Part shown: piece after piece, positions 1 through 4,767 of the stretch
How the letters are laid out: the number at the start of each line of letters is the position of its first letter
Position numbering within the stretch: the stretch's first letter is position 1
From: Acidimicrobiaceae bacterium
Lineage (GTDB): Bacteria; Actinomycetota; Acidimicrobiia; Acidimicrobiales; Palsa-688
Assembly: GCA_030838025.1 (NCBI GenBank)
Contig: JAUTXM010000303.1
Coordinates: 1-14,168 of the forward strand
Reading direction: 5' to 3'
DNA length: 14,168 nt
The notes under the pieces: model-generated
Told to the model about the DNA's origin: nothing
Seen by the model: the letters and a program-made list of their open reading frames with translations, nothing else
The model's database searches: none
Translations under genes and position numbers: made by a program

Positions 1-1095
1 GTGGTCCTGGCTGCGGCGCTGCACGAGATCGGTCACGCCGCGGCCTGCCGGTACGGCGGCGGTCATCCCGGCAAGATGGGCTGCGGCCTCTACCTGGCGT
101 GGCCCGCTTTCTCCACCGATGTCACCGACGCCTACCGGCTGAGCCGACGAGCTCGGCTGCGAACCGATCTGGGCGGCGTCTACCTCAACGTCATCATCGT
201 CCTGGCCACCGTCGGCGCCTACTTCGCGACCCACCTCGAACCGCTCTTGCTCCTCGTACTGATCGAGCACCTGGAGATCGTCCATCAGCTCCTGCCGGTG
301 ATCCGTCTCGACGGCTATTACATCGTCGCCGACCTCACTGGAGTCCCGGATCTCTTCGCCCGTATCGGTCCGGTCCTGAGTAGTGCGATCCCCGGGCGCA
401 AGCCCGACCAGCGGGTCGCGGTGTTGAAGCCATGGGTCCGCTGGGCGATCACCGCTTGGGTCTTTGTCGTGGTGCCCCTGCTGGTGTTCGAGCTCGTCAC
501 CGTGCTCATCCACCTGCCGCGGATCATGGCCACCGCAGCATCGTCCGCCGACAAGTTGTGGCACGACACCGGCAAGGCCTTCAGCGGCGGGAACACCCTC
601 AGTGGGATCTCCGACGTCTTGCAGCTCATCGTGCTGGCGATCCCGATCCTCGGCATCGTGCTCATGCTTTGGCGGGCCGCCAAGGGAGCCGCCACCTGGA
701 CCTGGTCCCACACCTCAGGGCGGCCCGTGCTTCGCGGCCTCTCCGGCGTCGCCGGTGCCGTGATCATCACACTCCTCGCCCTGGCGTGGATTCCCCGGCA
801 CAACTACCGTTCGATACAACCCCACGAGCGCGGCACGGTCGGAGAAGCCGCGATTGCCTTGCGGGATCTTCCGCAGAAGCCCAGTCAGCTGGACACCAAG
901 GCGACGGCCAAGGACACGGCCACAACGATCCCGGTGACGACGGTTCCGACCGCCGCCTCGACGACGACCACCCTGTTCCAGAGCCGATCGACCACCACGC
1001 TGGGTGGGATCACCTCGACCACCCGGTTCACTCCGACAACCCTCGGACAGACATCGACGACCATCGGACAGGTCCCGACCACCACGGTTCCGTGA
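1..1095 (+). CDS. M50-type membrane zinc metalloprotease (putative peptide zinc metalloprotease), 5'-truncated
   Basis: Membrane-embedded zinc protease of the site-2-protease (M50) superfamily. The zinc motif HEIGH lies at visible residues 8-12 (two His ligands, catalytic Glu). A second conserved site, RLDGYY at 102-107, supplies the likely third ligand Asp104, and GGVYLN near 58-63 matches the conserved Gly/Asn segment of a following membrane helix. Hydrophobic segments lie near 60-98, 145-172, 205-225 and 245-265. After about residue 295 the protein becomes a Thr/Ser/Pro-rich tail with runs of three or four Thr, probably an extracytoplasmic linker. The frame is open to base 1 and the zinc motif sits unusually close to the apparent start, so the true N-terminus lies upstream; the GTG at base 1 is only an internal in-frame codon. 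The combination HEIGH plus DGYY is typical of the 'putative peptide zinc metalloprotease' branch, often found beside HlyD-type secretion or peptide-modification genes, but that context is outside this window. The substrate is unknown. Confidence 0.85.
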   Translation: MVLAAALHEIGHAAACRYGGGHPGKMGCGLYLAWPAFSTDVTDAYRLSRRARLRTDLGGVYLNVIIVLATVGAYFATHLEPLLLLVLIEHLEIVHQLLPVIRLDGYYIVADLTGVPDLFARIGPVLSSAIPGRKPDQRVAVLKPWVRWAITAWVFVVVPLLVFELVTVLIHLPRIMATAASSADKLWHDTGKAFSGGNTLSGISDVLQLIVLAIPILGIVLMLWRAAKGAATWTWSHTSGRPVLRGLSGVAGAVIITLLALAWIPRHNYRSIQPHERGTVGEAAIALRDLPQKPSQLDTKATAKDTATTIPVTTVPTAASTTTTLFQSRSTTTLGGITSTTRFTPTTLGQTSTTIGQVPTTTVP

Positions 1096-1097
1096 TC

Positions 1098-1162
1098 GAG
1101 CGGCCGCCGAAGGGCGGGACGGCCCCGCCCGACCGAGCGGCCGCCGAAGGCGCGACGGCCCC
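1098..1162. terminator. Probable bidirectional terminator with duplicated GC-rich segment
   Basis: Between the convergent protease and receiver genes, a segment of about 28 bp occurs twice (1098-1126 and 1135-1162), differing by one deletion and one substitution. The first copy, with its following bases, forms a perfect hairpin: GGGCGGG (1112-1118), loop ACGGC, CCCGCCC (1124-1130). There is no T tract, as is usual for terminators in GC-rich actinobacteria. The terminator role is inferred from position and stem strength. Confidence 0.5.
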
Positions 1163-1167
1163 GGAGC

Positions 1168-1557
1168 TCAGCCCGTGAGTACCGCCAAGTCCCTGATGCT
1201 GACCGGTTTGATGAGGTAGCCGTCCGCGCCCCGCACCTGCGCCTCGTCGCGGGTGGCGGCGTCGAGATGGAACGAGCACACGATGATCCGGAGGTCGGGA
1301 AATGCCTGGCGGAGGGCACCGATGGTGGCCAGACCCTCGGGCACCGGCATCTGGATCTCCAGCAGCGCGACATCGGCATGCGCATCGCGAATCTGGGTCT
1401 CGGCCTCGTCCAGGCTTCCCGCCAGTCCGACCACCGTCAACGATGGGCATCGTCCCACCAGGAAGTTCATCACAGCCCGCCGATCCGGACGGGAATCGAT
1501 CAGCACGACCCGACTGACCGCGTGCTCGCTGGCGTCGTCGGACCCTGGATCGTCCAT
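1168..1557 (-). CDS. Stand-alone receiver (REC) domain protein with Glu at the phospho-acceptor position
   Basis: A 129-residue protein consisting of one CheY-like receiver domain and no output domain. Recognisable elements in order: beta1 with an acidic residue (VVLID, Asp21); beta3 followed by Met-Pro (VALLEIQMP, 63-71); the Ser of beta4 (IIVCS, Ser95); and the conserved Lys-Pro of beta5 (GYLIKP, Lys117). The phospho-acceptor Asp expected at the end of beta3 is Glu67 (codon GAG), and the usual second N-terminal acidic residue is Ser22. Asp-to-Glu changes at this position often mimic the phosphorylated state in other receivers, so the protein may be locked active; that is inference. The start is uncertain: ATG at 1557 sits just before the fold, an in-frame ATG at 1590 is an alternative, and neither has a clear ribosome binding site. 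The gene converges on the M50 protease and diverges from the STAS gene. Confidence 0.8.
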   Translation of the reverse strand: MDDPGSDDASEHAVSRVVLIDSRPDRRAVMNFLVGRCPSLTVVGLAGSLDEAETQIRDAHADVALLEIQMPVPEGLATIGALRQAFPDLRIIVCSFHLDAATRDEAQVRGADGYLIKPVSIRDLAVLTG

Positions 1558-1984
1558 CGCGGGTCTGGTGCTCGGGAGGAGCGTACTCATCCCAGGAGCC
1601 GTGATCGGGTGGAACGGGCAGTCGAAACGCTGTCCCGGTGACGAACCAAGCGGACGACAATCGGTCGCATGTGCAGTTATCTCCCTTGCTCGCTGACGCA
1701 CGAGTCGCTGCGCTACCAAGGTCCGGAGCAACGCCCCCGGATGCCACTCGAGCATCGAGCGGGTCCCGACGCGGTGGGGGATCTTGCGCCGTGTCGAGTC
1801 CCACCGTACACCCGGCCCGCGCCCTTGGCGTCGTCCAAGGGCGCGCCTTGACGCGGTGTATCCTGGGCGGAGCACGACCCCTCGATACGGGTCGTGCGTC
1901 CCGCCGAGAGGCGGGGTCGGGAGCGTTACTCCAGACCCTGGTGGCGCCGCACAGAGCGGATTTCGTCGAAGCCAGGAGTCCTGT

Positions 1985-2161
1985 ATGCCCATCCGGGTCG
2001 GCACGAACCTGAGCGCCGCGGGCGCCCAAAGCGCACGCGCCCAAGGCGCACAAGCCCAAAGCGCCACCGGCACCCAAGGGGCACGCGCCCAACACCCCAC
2101 ACGGCCGTGGTCGGGCCCGGTGGCCGGCAGATGGGCATCAACGCATCGAGCACGGGTATAG
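1985..2161 (+). CDS. Putative small Ala/Gln/Arg-rich ORF, 58 aa, upstream of the STAS gene
   Basis: A 58-codon frame starts at ATG 1985 with AGGAG at 1974-1978 and a 6-nt spacer, one of the better ribosome binding sites in the window. It ends 11 bp before the STAS start. The N-terminus (MPIRVGTNLSAAGAQ) leads into pentads of the type AQSAR, AQGAQ, AQSAT, produced by a 15-bp DNA repeat; the C-terminus is Arg/Pro/Trp-rich with no motif I recognise. It could be a short leader peptide translated ahead of the STAS gene, or a chance frame over a repeat, since repeats of this kind leave all frames open. Its AGGAG can be drawn as partly paired in the preceding hairpin region. Not recognised as any family. 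Confidence 0.3.
   Translation: MPIRVGTNLSAAGAQSARAQGAQAQSATGTQGARAQHPTRPWSGPVAGRWASTHRARV
2022..2095. repeat. Imperfect 15-bp tandem repeat
   Basis: About five degenerate units of roughly 15 bp lie in tandem. The clearest are GCGCCCAAAGCGCAC (2022-2036) and GCGCCCAAGGCGCAC (2037-2051), differing at one base, followed by drifted copies with the core CCCAA. The repeat falls inside the small ORF at 1985 and gives it a five-residue periodicity. Function unknown. Confidence 0.7.
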
Positions 2162-2172
2162 GGGGAACAACC

Positions 2173-2547
2173 GTGCTCGACCATCTACCGGCAGCGTTGT
2201 CCGGCGAGCGCCCCGTACCTGGGGTGACGGACGAACCAGTGGTGCTCTCGATTTGCGGCGGGCTCGACAGCGGATTGGCGGCCGAACTCCGGGCCACCCT
2301 CCGGGCGGCGGTCGACGAACGATTGGTGATCCTTGACCTCTCGGAGGTCGAGCGCATCGACCTGGCCGGACTTGGCGTTGTCATAGGAGGCATCCGGGGA
2401 GTGCACGACCACGGTGGTCGCGCCGCGATCGTCGCCTGCCCGGGGCCGGTCCTCGACCTGCTCGGCAAGGTGGGGGTGGCGAGGATTGCCCCGGTATTCA
2501 CCGAGTTCGACGAGGCACGGGCGAATCTGGGCCAAGGAGGACGCTGA
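2173..2547 (+). CDS. STAS-domain protein (anti-sigma factor antagonist-like) lacking the phospho-Ser
   Basis: A 124-residue cytoplasmic protein with one STAS domain, the fold of SpoIIAA/RsbV-type anti-anti-sigma factors that bind anti-sigma kinases in partner switching. The core LVILDLSEVERIDLAGLGVV (51-70) matches the family signature around beta3 and the following helix. In classic members the turn reads Asp-Ser-Ser/Thr-Gly and the Ser is phosphorylated by the cognate kinase; here it is Asp63-Leu64-Ala65-Gly66, so no phosphorylatable residue is present at that site. The start chosen is GTG 2173, with AGGGGG at 2160-2165 and a 7-nt spacer; upstream in-frame residues are not protein-like. No anti-sigma kinase or sigma factor gene lies in the window. 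The gene is followed by AAGGAGG (2534-2540), within its own 3' end, serving the next frame. Partner and target are unknown. Confidence 0.85.
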   Translation: MLDHLPAALSGERPVPGVTDEPVVLSICGGLDSGLAAELRATLRAAVDERLVILDLSEVERIDLAGLGVVIGGIRGVHDHGGRAAIVACPGPVLDLLGKVGVARIAPVFTEFDEARANLGQGGR

Positions 2548-2548
2548 C

Positions 2549-2683
2549 GTGACGACGCGGAACTACGCCGTTACTCAGGTCGGCGCGTGGTTCCTGAAAA
2601 AAATACGGCAAGGACGCGTGCCGCCGGCGCCGTCGGAGGGAACAAGTACGACATGCACGTCTGCGTCGAATCACGTCATATGA
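2549..2683 (+). CDS. Putative small ORF, 44 aa, with a strong ribosome binding site
   Basis: This GTG-initiated frame begins one base after the STAS stop and has the best Shine-Dalgarno match in the window, AAGGAGG at 2534-2540 with an 8-nt spacer. The first 18 residues (VTTRNYAVTQVGAWFLKK) look protein-like; the rest, after a run of seven A at 2597-2603, is Thr/Ser/Pro-rich and less convincing. In the -1 frame after that run, a second frame continues to 2937 and contains a conserved-looking small protein, so this could be the 5' end of one gene split by a frameshift, by programmed slippage on the A run, or by a sequence error. Its spacing implies translational coupling to the STAS gene. Not recognised as a family. 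Confidence 0.35.
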   Translation: MTTRNYAVTQVGAWFLKKIRQGRVPPAPSEGTSTTCTSASNHVI

Positions 2684-2937
2684 AACGAGCACTGGTACCT
2701 GCGCCGTCTGGATCACTCGCCCGACCCAGGATCACGGCCCACGAGTTCGAGGACGCCTATGCCGCTACAGCGGGGACGACCGTGGACCAACTGCACGCAG
2801 ACGGGCGCGCGGCAGAACCCTGCTCGTGTGACTGGGACCTCTGCCGGGGGTGGGTCCTGGGCTACCGGCACCGGCCCCATGGCACGACGCATCACCGCTC
2901 GACGGGCGCCACAGCCCAGGCGGAGTTGGCGGGCTAG
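2653..2937 (+). CDS. Small hypothetical protein with a Cys-x-Cys-x4-Cys motif
   Basis: Up to 94 residues from ATG 2653; the in-frame ATG at 2680 is an alternative. GGAGGG at 2635-2640 lies 12 nt before ATG 2653, a long spacing, so the start is unsure. The middle reads as a genuine small domain: ITAHEFEDAYAATAGTTVDQ, then LHADGRAAEPCSCDWDLCRG. The pattern helix - 'TV..L...GR.A.PC.C....C.GW' resembles short uncharacterised bacterial proteins I recall ending in PCDCGxxxCxGW. The three clustered Cys could bind a metal or be structural. The C-terminal 25 residues are His/Thr/Arg-rich and look unstructured. The stop codon TAG shares the palindrome CTAG (2934-2937) with the stop of the convergent Ddn-like gene. 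No function is claimed. Confidence 0.5.
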   Translation: MHVCVESRHMKRALVPAPSGSLARPRITAHEFEDAYAATAGTTVDQLHADGRAAEPCSCDWDLCRGWVLGYRHRPHGTTHHRSTGATAQAELAG

Positions 2938-3389
2938 CCGGCCGGCGAGCGCGGTGTAGCGACGAAGACCGGGATCTCGCGGTCGGTCTTGGTCTGGTAC
3001 TCGGCATACGGCGGATAGGTGGCCACGGCCCGATCCCACCACTGCGCTCGTTCGTCACCGGTCACTTGGCGGACCTCGGCATCGAACGGCTCGGGTCCGT
3101 CCTGAATGGTCACGGCATCGGGATTGGCCTTGAGGTTGTAGTACCAGACGGGATGCGTCGGGGCCCCACCCTTGGACGCGACCAAGGCGTACTCGCCGCC
3201 GTGCTCGACCCGCATCAGCGGCGTCTTGCGAACCTTGCCGCTCTTGTTGCCTTTGGTCGTGACGATGACCACCGGAAGCCCGGTGTCGCGGAGGGTGTTG
3301 GCCTCGCGCCCGCCCGAGCGCTCGTAGGCCTCGACCTGGTCGCGCACCCACTGTGCCGGGCTGGGTTGGTATTCGCCGTCAAGGGGCAT
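2934..3389 (-). CDS. F420-dependent nitroreductase/quinone reductase family protein (Ddn-like)
   Basis: A 151-residue single-domain flavin-reductase-fold protein of the deazaflavin-dependent nitroreductase family (TIGR00026; FDOR-A group with mycobacterial Ddn). These enzymes use reduced coenzyme F420 to reduce quinones or nitro compounds, often at the membrane. Diagnostic segments are KGNKSGKVRKTPLMRV (46-61) and GGAPTHPVWYYNLKANP (74-90), both associated with F420 binding, and the C-terminal YQTKTDREIPVFV. Length and N-terminus (MPLDGEYQPS) are typical, which fixes the start at ATG 3389. The gene diverges from the MBL-fold gene over 52 bp and converges on the small Cys-motif ORF with overlapping stops. 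Physiological substrate unknown; family assignment is secure. Confidence 0.93.
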   Translation of the reverse strand: MPLDGEYQPSPAQWVRDQVEAYERSGGREANTLRDTGLPVVIVTTKGNKSGKVRKTPLMRVEHGGEYALVASKGGAPTHPVWYYNLKANPDAVTIQDGPEPFDAEVRQVTGDERAQWWDRAVATYPPYAEYQTKTDREIPVFVATPRSPAG

Positions 3390-3395
3390 CTCCTA

Positions 3396-3401
3396 AGCCT
3401 A
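3396..3401 (-). promoter_or_regulatory. Possible -10 element for a leaderless Ddn-like transcript
   Basis: On the minus strand TAGGCT (TANNNT pattern) is followed by exactly six bases (TAGGAG) and then the ATG, the spacing expected if transcription starts at the start codon. The AGGAG touching the ATG is too close to act as a normal ribosome binding site. No good -35 is visible. Leaderless genes are common in actinobacteria. Confidence 0.4.
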
Positions 3402-3441
3402 TGCCGAAGCCCAAACCCAGGACCGGACGAAGCTGAACGCG

Positions 3442-4263
3442 GTGCCCGCTTGGATCTGCCTCACGTGCGGCGTACAGCACGCCGAGACCCCAGAGCCGCC
3501 GACGGGCTGCGCCATCTGCAAAGACGAGCGCCAATACGTCGGATGGGAGGGCCAACAATGGACGACGCAGGCCGATCTGGCCCGCGACCACACCAACGAG
3601 TTGCGCGACGAGGAGCCGGGCCTGGTGGGAATCGGGACGAACCCGGGCTTCGCCATCGGCCAGCGCGCCCTATTGGTGCAAACAGAAACGGGCAACGTCC
3701 TGTGGGACTGCATCTCGCTGCTCGATGACACGACCGTCGCCACGGTGCGCCTCCTCGGCGGAATCGCCGCCATCTGCGCGTCACATCCCCATTTCTACGG
3801 CGCCATGATCGACTGGGCCGAAGCATTCGACGCGCCCGTGTACGTCCCTGCGGCCGACCGGGCGTGGTTGATGCGCCCATCGGACCATGTCGTGGTGTGG
3901 GACGCCGAGACGATCGAACCGGTGCCCGGCCTCACGCTGGCTCGCATCGGTGGTCACTTCGACGGCGCCGCCGTGCTGCACTGGCCCGCGGGCGCCGGTG
4001 GGCAGGGAGCGCTGCTCACGGGCGACACCATCACCGTGGTCCAGGATCGGCGTTGGGTCAGCTTCATGTGGAGCTATCCCAACCTCATCCCGCTGGACGC
4101 CGCCACGGTGACCGACATCGCCCGCCGGGTCAGCCAGTTCCGGTTCCAACGGGTCTACGGAGGCTGGTGGGGCCGGGTCGTGGTCGATGACGGGGCCCGG
4201 GCCGTCACCAACTCGGCGGCCCGGTACGTGGCCCGCCTGGAGGGCCAGCGCCCCGCGGAGTGA
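3442..4263 (+). CDS. MBL-fold hydrolase-like protein with N-terminal zinc ribbon
   Basis: A 273-residue cytoplasmic protein. Residues 6-26 carry two CxxC pairs (Cys6/Cys9 and Cys23/Cys26), a rubredoxin-like zinc ribbon, followed by a metallo-beta-lactamase-like domain: FAIGQRALLV, GNVLWDCISLLDD, ISHPH-like CASHPHFYG (112-120), GGHFDGAAVLHW (170-181), LLTGDTITVV (191-200) and a C-terminal GGWWGRVV (240-247). The canonical HxHxDH is reduced to HPHFYG, so the Asp-His pair that normally binds the second metal is missing; His172 and Asp195 remain at the later metal sites. A one-metal or altered active site is therefore likely. Similar zinc-ribbon MBL proteins occur widely in bacteria as unnamed hydrolases. 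The start is GTG 3442, with only a poor upstream Shine-Dalgarno; translation may be leaderless. The gene ends 60 bp from the convergent PPOX gene. Confidence 0.8.
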   Translation: MPAWICLTCGVQHAETPEPPTGCAICKDERQYVGWEGQQWTTQADLARDHTNELRDEEPGLVGIGTNPGFAIGQRALLVQTETGNVLWDCISLLDDTTVATVRLLGGIAAICASHPHFYGAMIDWAEAFDAPVYVPAADRAWLMRPSDHVVVWDAETIEPVPGLTLARIGGHFDGAAVLHWPAGAGGQGALLTGDTITVVQDRRWVSFMWSYPNLIPLDAATVTDIARRVSQFRFQRVYGGWWGRVVVDDGARAVTNSAARYVARLEGQRPAE

Positions 4264-4323
4264 CATTTCCCCATCGTGACCCGGGGCGGCCGCCATCGGC
4301 TGGAGCCTGCCGCTGCAGGGCGG

Positions 4324-4767
4324 TCACGACGCGCGCCAACCGGTCAACTCCGTGGGCGCGAGGGTCATCACAGCCACCACCGATCCCGGGGGCCGGTACT
4401 GCGGGTACCGCTCGGAGAGCGCACCGAGGACCGCTTCGCTCGCATCCGACGACGATGCTGTCGCCACGGCGTGCAGGCGGACCCACCAGAGCTGTGACCA
4501 GTCCTCGTCGTAGCGGTCGACCAGCAGGACGCAGCGGGCATCGCCCTCGATATTGGCCAGACGCCGCAGCCGGGCGGAACGCTTGGGCTTCACCGTGTCG
4601 AGCGGTATCACGACCGAGGGTCGCGCCTCGGCCCCCGCCGTCGCGTTGGGCAGTACCGCGAACACCACGGGCACGGCATCGACGCCCCGCTGCGGGTGGA
4701 CCGTCCCCAGAACACCGTGGCGCGCCGTGGCCAGCAGGGCCCAGCACTCCTCCTCGTCCAGCGTCAT
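4324..4767 (-). CDS. F420-type PPOX-fold oxidoreductase (Rv0121c-like, TIGR03668 type)
   Basis: A 147-residue split-barrel flavin/F420-binding protein of the PPOX (pyridoxamine phosphate oxidase-like) superfamily. The run HGVLGTVHPQRGVDAVPVVF (17-36) is the N-terminal barrel; DTVKPKRSARLRRLANI (57-73) and LLVDRYDEDWSQLWWVRLHA (81-100) are the hallmark cofactor-pocket and dimer segments of the TIGR03668 group, and RYPQYRPPG precedes a short GW-ending C-terminus. Length matches that family. The start ATG 4767 overlaps the stop of the upstream lipase-maturation-factor gene as ATGA, so the two are very likely translationally coupled in one operon. The substrate is not predictable; family members reduce or oxidise varied small molecules with F420. 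Confidence 0.9.
   Translation of the reverse strand: MTLDEEECWALLATARHGVLGTVHPQRGVDAVPVVFAVLPNATAGAEARPSVVIPLDTVKPKRSARLRRLANIEGDARCVLLVDRYDEDWSQLWWVRLHAVATASSSDASEAVLGALSERYPQYRPPGSVVAVMTLAPTELTGWRAS

Larger units (their letters stand above)
1558..2172. other. Long intergenic region with a series of strong inverted repeats (candidate structured leader RNA)
   Basis: About 600 bp separate the divergent receiver and STAS genes. Apart from a possible small ORF at 1985, I see no protein-like sequence; the long open frames here look like GC-rich artefacts. Inverted repeats follow each other: TCCGG/CCGGA (1722-1726, 1737-1741); CTCGA/TCGAG (1747-1751, 1755-1759); CGGTGGG/CCCACCG (1772-1778, 1800-1806); an 11-bp perfect stem CGCGCCCTTGG/CCAAGGGCGCG (1818-1828, 1835-1845) with a 6-nt loop; a 9-bp perfect stem GCACGACCC/GGGTCGTGC (1872-1880, 1889-1897); and CCCGCC/GGCGGG (1900-1905, 1910-1915) closed by GAGA, a GNRA-type tetraloop if transcribed on the + strand. 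CCTGG (1937-1941) could also pair with CCAGG (1972-1976), covering part of the AGGAG site before the small ORF. I do not recognise a known riboswitch class. No confident promoter hexamers were found. Confidence 0.4.

Noticed and set aside
1612..1635. GGAAC-N16-GTC, similar to an ECF sigma promoter on the + strand.
   Set aside because: Short degenerate pattern, more than 500 bp from the next + strand gene and not followed by a transcript signal.
1848..1864. TTGACG and TATCCT hexamers upstream of the hairpins, suggesting a housekeeping promoter.
   Set aside because: Only five bases separate them, far from the required 16-18.
1970..1990. Sequence AGCCAGGAGTCCTG resembles the B12 box of cobalamin riboswitches, and GTCCGG / GCCACT pieces occur about 230-250 bp upstream.
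   Set aside because: The pieces are far too widely spaced, the GGGAA...GGTG core is missing, and the match is largely the small palindrome CAGGAGTCCTG around a ribosome binding site.
1558..2184. Long minus-strand open frame extending the receiver protein by some 200 residues.
   Set aside because: The extra sequence is Arg/Trp/Ala-rich without any fold-like pattern and covers the hairpins and repeat; the receiver fold begins at about 1540.
4264..4323. CCTGC/GCAGG (4306-4310, 4315-4319) as a terminator between the MBL and PPOX genes.
   Set aside because: Only a 5-bp stem without a T tract; the position fits but the signal is too weak to annotate.
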